Source of the DNA: Betaproteobacteria bacterium
Lineage (GTDB): Bacteria; Pseudomonadota; Gammaproteobacteria; Burkholderiales; SG8-41
NCBI GenBank assembly: GCA_021300125.1
Contig: JAJTHX010000196.1
Span: 1-18,334 of the forward strand
Length of the DNA: 18,334 nucleotides
Reading direction: 5' to 3'
Shown piece by piece: positions 11,804 through 18,334 of this stretch; positions within the stretch are counted from its first letter, which is position 1, and each line of letters starts with the position of its first letter. The translations under genes were made by a program, and so were the position numbers. The notes under the pieces were generated by a model. That model was not told the origin of the DNA. It saw only the letters and a program-made list of their open reading frames with translations, and did not search any database.

Positions 11804-12466
11804 ATGCGATTCACCGCACTCATCGGCCGGCTGCTGCTCGCCACCGGCCTCGCCTTCGGCCTGGTGACAGCCGCCCAGGCCCAGCTCACGCCCGGCAAGG
11901 ACTATGTTCTGGTCAAGCCGCCGCAGCCTACGGACAGCGGCAACAAGATCGAAGTGCTGGAATTCTTCTGGTACGGCTGCCCTCACTGCGCCAACCTGCA
12001 GCCCTTCCTCGAAGGCTGGCTCAAGCGCAAGCCCGCCGACGTCGAGTTCAAGCACATGCCGGCGGTGTTCCAGGACTCCTGGGTGCCGCTGACCCGCGCC
12101 TATTACACGCTGGAGGCGATGGGGCTGACCGACAAGCTGCACCAGGAACTGTTCAACGCCATCCACAAACAGAAAGCCAACCTGCGCGACGCCAACGCGA
12201 TCATCGACTGGGCTGCGGGCAAGGGCGTGGACCGCAAGCGCTTCAGTGACACCTACAATTCCTTCGGCATCAACGGGCGCCTGCAGCGCTCGATCGACCT
12301 CACCCGCAAGTACGACATTCCCGGCACGCCGGCCATCGCGGTCGACGGCAAGTTCATCACCGCGCCGTCGATGGTGCTCAAGGGCGACCGCGTCATTGAC
12401 TACGACCGCTTTTTCCAGGTGGTCGACGCGCTGATTGCCGAGGCGCGCAAGAGCAGGGGCAAGTAG
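11804..12466 (+). CDS. dsbA: Periplasmic thiol:disulfide oxidoreductase DsbA
   Basis: DsbA introduces disulfide bonds into exported proteins and is reoxidised by membrane DsbB, which is not in this window. It has 220 residues. The ATG at 11804 has a clear Shine-Dalgarno GGAGA 7 nt upstream. A signal peptide occupies about residues 1-26 (hydrophobic LLLATGLAFGLV, then AQA before the cleavage site). The thioredoxin-fold active site is FFWYGCPHC, with Cys59, Pro60, His61 and Cys62, the canonical strongly oxidising DsbA dipeptide. The helical insertion follows, then the cis-proline loop GTPAIAVDG (Pro176). Thr before the cis-Pro is common in beta- and gammaproteobacterial homologues. It starts 32 nt after the SPOR gene and is followed 4 nt later by a paralogue, suggesting one transcript. 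Confidence 0.93.
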   Translation: MRFTALIGRLLLATGLAFGLVTAAQAQLTPGKDYVLVKPPQPTDSGNKIEVLEFFWYGCPHCANLQPFLEGWLKRKPADVEFKHMPAVFQDSWVPLTRAYYTLEAMGLTDKLHQELFNAIHKQKANLRDANAIIDWAAGKGVDRKRFSDTYNSFGINGRLQRSIDLTRKYDIPGTPAIAVDGKFITAPSMVLKGDRVIDYDRFFQVVDALIAEARKSRGK

Positions 12467-12470
12467 GTCC

Positions 12471-13106
12471 GTGTTCCGCGCGCTGGCGCTGGCGCTGCTC
12501 CTGCTGTCAGCCGCCGGACTCGCGGCAGCCCAGCAGAATACGCCCTACATCGTGCGGGCGGATATCGATTACCGGGTCATTTCACCCCAGCCGACGGATC
12601 CCAAGGGGCCGATCGAGGTCATCGATTTTTTCTGGTACGGCTGCCCCTACTGCTACCGCCTGCAGCCGGCGCTGGAGCGCTGGATCCGCGCCAAACCGGC
12701 CGATGTCACCGTGCGGCGCATTCCGGTGATCCTGCGCGAGAGCTGGGCACCGCATGCCCGCATCTACTACACCCTCGAGGCGCTGGGCGAAGTCGAGCGC
12801 CTGCACCAGCAGGTTTATCAGGGCTATCACGTCGAAGAACTGTTCATGAGCCGCCCCGAGGTGATGTCGGACTGGGCGGTACACCACGGCATTGCACGCG
12901 AGCGCTGGGACGCGGCCTATCACTCGCCGGAAGTGGCGCGCCGGGTGGAGGAAGCGGCGAGGCTCACCCGCGCCTACGGCGTTACCGGCACGCCATCGCT
13001 GGTGGTGGACGGTCGCTACCTGACTTCGGGCAACATGGCCGAAACCCTCGACGGCATGATCCCGATCCTCAACGGACTGGTCGCGCGGGTGCGGGCGATC
13101 CGCTGA
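12471..13106 (+). CDS. Second DsbA-family thiol:disulfide oxidoreductase (CPYC paralogue)
   Basis: This is a tandem paralogue of the preceding dsbA. The GTG at 12471, 4 nt after the dsbA TAG, gives 211 residues and a clean signal peptide (LALALLLLSAAGLAAA, cleavage near residue 20). The alternative TTG at 12435 would prepend arginine-rich residues and overlap dsbA. The active site is FFWYGCPYC (Cys58, Pro59, Tyr60, Cys61), and the cis-Pro loop is GTPSLVVDG (Pro175). Blocks shared with its neighbour include EV-(I/L)-(D/E)-FFWYGCP, LQP-x-LE-x-W, KPADV, YYTLEA and LTR-x-Y. The helical region and C-terminus differ. The CPYC dipeptide replaces the histidine of CPHC, so its redox potential or partner probably differs. 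It may serve particular substrates or accept a different reoxidant. The function is inferred from family only. Confidence 0.85.
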   Translation: MFRALALALLLLSAAGLAAAQQNTPYIVRADIDYRVISPQPTDPKGPIEVIDFFWYGCPYCYRLQPALERWIRAKPADVTVRRIPVILRESWAPHARIYYTLEALGEVERLHQQVYQGYHVEELFMSRPEVMSDWAVHHGIARERWDAAYHSPEVARRVEEAARLTRAYGVTGTPSLVVDGRYLTSGNMAETLDGMIPILNGLVARVRAIR

Positions 13107-13122
13107 AGGACGCATCGCATTG

Positions 13123-13899
13123 ATGGACATCGGACAGCGCCAGACCGTCGTCATCACCGGTGCCTCGGGCGGCCTCGGCGCTGCGCTGGCGCGGTACTAT
13201 GCCGCAGAGGGCGCCGCGGTCGGACTCATCGCACGGCGCAGCACCGAACTGCAGGCACTGGCCGCGGAACATCCCGCCCAATACCGGCTGCAATCCGCGG
13301 ATGTGCGCGACTCGGCGACACTGCGCGCCGCAGCCGACGCACTGGTCGCGGCACAGGGCCTGCCCGACATCGTCATCGCCAATGCCGGCGTCAGCATCGG
13401 CACGCTGACCGAAGCGCCCGAGGATGAACAGGCCTTCCGCGACGTGTTCGAGATCAACGTCATCGGCATGATGAACACCTTCCAGCCCTATGTCGCCGCG
13501 ATGCGCCAGCGCGGGCGCGGCGTGCTGGTGGGCATCGCCAGCGTTGCCGGCTATCGCGGACTGCCGGGCTCGGGTGCCTATTCGGCCTCCAAGGCTGCGG
13601 CGATCAGCTATCTCGAAAGCCTGCGCGTGGAGCTGCGCGGCAGCGGCGTCCACGTGATCACGATCTGCCCTGGCTACATCGTTACCGCGATGACGGCGAA
13701 AAATCCCTACCGCATGCCCTTCATCATGAGTGCCGACACCGCGGCAGCAAAGATCGCCACCATCATCGCGCGGCGCAAGCCCTATGCGGTGATTCCCTGG
13801 CAGATGGCGGTGGTGGCGCGGCTGATGCATGTGCTGCCGCGCTGGATCTACGATCCGCTGGCGGCGAAATCCGGCCGCAAGCCGCGGCGCGGGCAATAA
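13123..13899 (+). CDS. Classical short-chain dehydrogenase/reductase
   Basis: This NAD(P)-dependent oxidoreductase has an unknown substrate. It has 258 residues from the ATG at 13123. An in-frame TTG at 13120 would add one residue and sits 9 nt from an AAGGA Shine-Dalgarno sequence, against 12 nt for the ATG, so the exact start is open. The N-terminal Rossmann motif is TGASGGLG (12-19). NAG follows in the IVIANAG segment. The catalytic residues are Ser140, Tyr153 and Lys157 (YSASK). CPGYIVTAMT follows the active site, as usual. The cofactor loop has ARRST after the second strand, and these arginines suggest NADPH. The C-terminus (WQMAVVARLMHVLPRWIYDP, then a lysine/arginine-rich tail) is hydrophobic and basic, compatible with membrane association. 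It lies 16 nt after the second dsbA and runs tail to tail into glmS. Confidence 0.88.
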   Translation: MDIGQRQTVVITGASGGLGAALARYYAAEGAAVGLIARRSTELQALAAEHPAQYRLQSADVRDSATLRAAADALVAAQGLPDIVIANAGVSIGTLTEAPEDEQAFRDVFEINVIGMMNTFQPYVAAMRQRGRGVLVGIASVAGYRGLPGSGAYSASKAAAISYLESLRVELRGSGVHVITICPGYIVTAMTAKNPYRMPFIMSADTAAAKIATIIARRKPYAVIPWQMAVVARLMHVLPRWIYDPLAAKSGRKPRRGQ

Positions 13900-13903
13900 C
13901 CGC

Positions 13904-15730
<1,827 letters not shown>

Positions 15731-15747
15731 GATTCAGTCGCTCCGGT

Positions 15748-17118
15748 TCAAGGTGTTTTCGGCGCCTTGCGCGGCCGTTGCCAGTCTGCGCGGTGTTGCT
15801 GGCTTTTGGGATTGAGCACCAGCCCCCCCGGCAGCGTGTCCTGCCACACTGTCGTCCCGGCACCGATCGTCGCACCCCGCGCCACACGCACCGGCGCCAC
15901 CAGCTGCACATCGGATCCGATGTGCACCTCGTCCTCGATCACCGTGCGGTGCTTGTTGGCGCCGTCGTAGTTGCAGGTGATGGTGCCGGCGCCAATGTTG
16001 ACGTTGCGACCGACGGTGGAATCGCCGACATAGGCAAGATGGTTGGCCTTGGAGCCCTCACCCAGCTCGCTGGCCTTGACCTCGACGAAATTGCCGATGT
16101 GCACTTCGGCGGCCAGTTGCGTGCCTGGCCGGATGCGTGCGTAGGGTCCAATGCGGCAGCCTGCGCCGATGCGCGCGCCGTCGAGATGGCAGAAAGGTTC
16201 GATGCGGGTGCCGGGTCCGACGGCAACGTCCTTCAGCACGCAGTTCGCCCCGATGCTGACGCCATCGGCCAGTTCCACCGCGCCCTCGAATACGCAGTTG
16301 ACATCAATGGCGACGTCGCGGCCGCAACCCAGAGTGCCGCGCTGGTCGAAACGCGCCGGATCCGCCAGCGTCACGCCGGCTTCGAGCAGGCGCGCAGCCT
16401 GGCGTTTCTGGTACAGGCGCTCGAGCTGCGCCAGCTGCACACGGCTGTTGACGCCCTCGGTCTCGCCCGCATCTGCCGCCACGACGCCGGTGACCGCTAC
16501 GCGGTCCTTCACTGCCAGCGCCACGACGTCGGTCAGGTAATACTCATTCTGGGCATTGCGGTTGCGCAGTTTGGGCAGCCACTGTTTCAGCTTCGCGGTG
16601 GGCAGCACCATGATGCCGGTGTTGATTTCGCGGATTTTGCGCTGCGCCGCGGTGGCATCCTTCTGCTCGACGATGCCGGTGACGCGCTTGGCCCTGTTGC
16701 GCAGGATGCGCCCGTAGCCGGACGGATCCTCCAGTTCAGTGGTCAGAATCGCGAGGCCATTGCCGGCCGCTTTGAGCAGCGCGCGCAGCGTGTCGGCACG
16801 CACCAGCGGCACATCGCCATACAGCACCAGGGTCAGCGGTGCCGGGGTCAGCTGCGGCAAGGCCTGCTGTACCGCGTGTCCGGTGCCCAGCTGGGGCTCC
16901 TGCAGCGCGTAGACGAGATCGTCCCCGCTCAGTGCCGCACGCACCTGCTCACCGCCGTGGCCATGCACGACACAGATGCGTTCGGCCGAGAGTTCGCGCG
17001 CGGTGGCAATGACATGGGCAATCAGCGGCCTGCCGGCGAGAGCGTGCAGGACCTTGGGCAAATCGGAATTCATCCGCTTGCCCTTGCCCGCGGCAAGGAT
17101 GACGACCTGAAAGCGCAT
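15748..17118 (-). CDS. glmU: Bifunctional GlcN-1-P acetyltransferase / GlcNAc-1-P uridyltransferase
   Basis: GlmU acetylates glucosamine-1-phosphate and then couples it to UTP to give UDP-GlcNAc, the precursor of peptidoglycan and lipid A. It has 456 residues, identical to E. coli length. The N-terminal pyrophosphorylase motif LAAGKGKRM is at 8-16, followed by [21 protein letters not shown] and YGDVPLV are nucleotide-site segments. The C-terminal left-handed beta-helix has many hexapeptide repeats (for example [20 protein letters not shown]). The acetyltransferase segment [10 protein letters not shown] carries the probable catalytic His360 (His363 in E. coli). [13 protein letters not shown] follows. 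The ATG at 17118 gives a normal start. It has no Shine-Dalgarno sequence and sits 6 nt after a promoter -10, so the message may be leaderless. glmS follows after 17 nt. Confidence 0.97.
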   Translation of the reverse strand: MRFQVVILAAGKGKRMNSDLPKVLHALAGRPLIAHVIATARELSAERICVVHGHGGEQVRAALSGDDLVYALQEPQLGTGHAVQQALPQLTPAPLTLVLYGDVPLVRADTLRALLKAAGNGLAILTTELEDPSGYGRILRNRAKRVTGIVEQKDATAAQRKIREINTGIMVLPTAKLKQWLPKLRNRNAQNEYYLTDVVALAVKDRVAVTGVVAADAGETEGVNSRVQLAQLERLYQKRQAARLLEAGVTLADPARFDQRGTLGCGRDVAIDVNCVFEGAVELADGVSIGANCVLKDVAVGPGTRIEPFCHLDGARIGAGCRIGPYARIRPGTQLAAEVHIGNFVEVKASELGEGSKANHLAYVGDSTVGRNVNIGAGTITCNYDGANKHRTVIEDEVHIGSDVQLVAPVRVARGATIGAGTTVWQDTLPGGLVLNPKSQQHRADWQRPRKAPKTP

Positions 17119-17124
17119 CGTGAA

Positions 17125-17133
17125 ATTATCGCA
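17125..17133 (-). promoter_or_regulatory. Extended -10 promoter for glmU-glmS
   Basis: On the minus strand the sequence reads TGC-GATAAT-TTCACG-ATG. GATAAT (17130-17125) matches the -10 consensus TATAAT at five of six positions and carries the upstream TG of an extended -10. No good -35 is seen 17 nt upstream (CCGGCT), as expected when an extended -10 compensates. Six bases separate the -10 from the glmU ATG, so the predicted first transcribed base is the A of the start codon. It lies between the atp operon terminator and glmU, exactly where a new promoter is needed. Confidence 0.6.
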
Positions 17134-17176
17134 TGAAGGCCCACGGCAGCCGGATCACGCTGGCGGGCCCGGCAAC

Positions 17177-17205
17177 AAAAAAGGGCGGCCGCGGCCGCCC
17201 TTTTT
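17177..17205 (-). terminator. Rho-independent terminator of the atp operon
   Basis: A perfect 28-nt palindrome (17178-17205) has a GGGCGGC-CGCG-GCCGCCC core flanked by AAAAA and TTTTT, with a sixth A at 17177. On the minus strand the GC hairpin is followed by six T, a textbook intrinsic terminator 19 nt after the atpC stop. Because it is symmetrical it should also stop plus-strand transcription, although no plus-strand gene feeds into it. Confidence 0.93.
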
Positions 17206-17223
17206 GCAGGATCTGCTGCGGGC

Positions 17224-17655
17224 TCAGCGCTTGCCGCGGAGTTTGCGAATCGCCGCAAGCTGGGCCGCGAGCATCGCCAGCTCGGCCTCGACCGTGGCGA
17301 CTTCCTGCTTGCCCTGGGCGTTCTTGCGTGACTCTTCGGCGGCTTTCAGCGCCTCGCTGGCCTTGGCCTCGTCCAGGTCGGCGCCGCGGATCGCGGTATC
17401 GGCGAGCACGGTGACCACCCTGGGCTGCACTTCCAGCACGCCGCCGGCGACGAAGATGAATTCCTCGGCACCGCCGCCCGCGGGCTTGATGCGCACTTCG
17501 CCGGGCTTGATGCGGGTGATCAGCGGTGTGTGGCGGGGATAGATGCCGAGCTCGCCGGTTTCGCCGGGCAGCACGACGAACTCCGCCTCGCCGGAATAGA
17601 TCTGCTCTTCCGCGCTGACGACGTCGACATGCAGGGTTTGTGCGGCTTCAGCCAT
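17224..17655 (-). CDS. atpC: F1 ATP synthase epsilon subunit
   Basis: Epsilon is part of the central rotor stalk of F1Fo ATP synthase and inhibits ATP hydrolysis through its C-terminal helices. It has 143 residues (139 in E. coli). The N-terminal beta-sandwich (about 1-86) contains [32 protein letters not shown] and GGVLEVQP. The rest is an Ala/Glu/Lys-rich helical hairpin ending in a basic tail, LRGKR. The ATG at 17655 has AAGGA 8 nt upstream. It is the last gene of the atp operon, 42 nt after atpD and directly before the terminator. Confidence 0.96.
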   Translation of the reverse strand: MAEAAQTLHVDVVSAEEQIYSGEAEFVVLPGETGELGIYPRHTPLITRIKPGEVRIKPAGGGAEEFIFVAGGVLEVQPRVVTVLADTAIRGADLDEAKASEALKAAEESRKNAQGKQEVATVEAELAMLAAQLAAIRKLRGKR

Positions 17656-17697
17656 GAAAGATGTCCTTGCCCGTTGATCTGCCGTTTACTGCAGGGC

Positions 17698-18334
<637 letters not shown>

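Noticed and set aside
15778..17136. A 452-codon plus-strand open frame opposite glmU
   Set aside because: glmU on the minus strand is unequivocal, and the antisense frame has low-complexity Ala/Arg/Asp/Gln content and no domain.

Overview
The window is a GC-rich stretch of bacterial chromosome. The protein sequences, and the order gltB-gltD-hemE-priA-argS-ftsN/SPOR-dsbA facing glmS-glmU-atpC-atpD, look betaproteobacterial, with a Rhodocyclales or Nitrosomonadales flavour. I cannot place it more precisely by eye. It is dense housekeeping DNA: I see no insertion sequence, prophage, CRISPR array, rRNA or tRNA, and no sign of recent transfer.

Plus strand, 1-6801: the large glutamate synthase subunit gltB (cut by the left edge), gltD and hemE form one tight unit. 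GltB and GltD are the two subunits of NADPH-dependent glutamate synthase. HemE decarboxylates uroporphyrinogen III. The hemE start codon directly abuts the gltD stop codon.

6802-7099 is the only sizeable gap. It holds a CTTG-loop hairpin, two DnaA-box-like 9-mers and a 24-codon open frame whose stop overlaps the GTG start of priA. Then come priA (replication restart helicase), a 111-nt spacer with a possible promoter and dyad, and argS. One base after argS is a short single-pass SPOR protein that I read as FtsN. It is followed by dsbA, a second dsbA-like paralogue 4 nt downstream, and a classical short-chain dehydrogenase.

Minus strand, 13904-18334: the end of the ATP synthase operon (atpD, cut by the right edge, then atpC) is closed by a perfect palindromic rho-independent terminator. 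Directly downstream a glmU-glmS operon starts from an extended -10 promoter placed so close to the glmU ATG that the mRNA may be leaderless. GlmS and GlmU provide the first and the last two reactions of UDP-GlcNAc synthesis for peptidoglycan and LPS. The plus-strand and minus-strand operons meet tail to tail with only 4 nt between stop codons.

I found no convincing new biological system. The items most worth a second look are the tandem DsbA pair with different CXXC dipeptides, the apparently leaderless glmU transcript, the coupled mini-ORF before priA, and the minimal FtsN with recognisable FtsA-contact and E-domain-like motifs.
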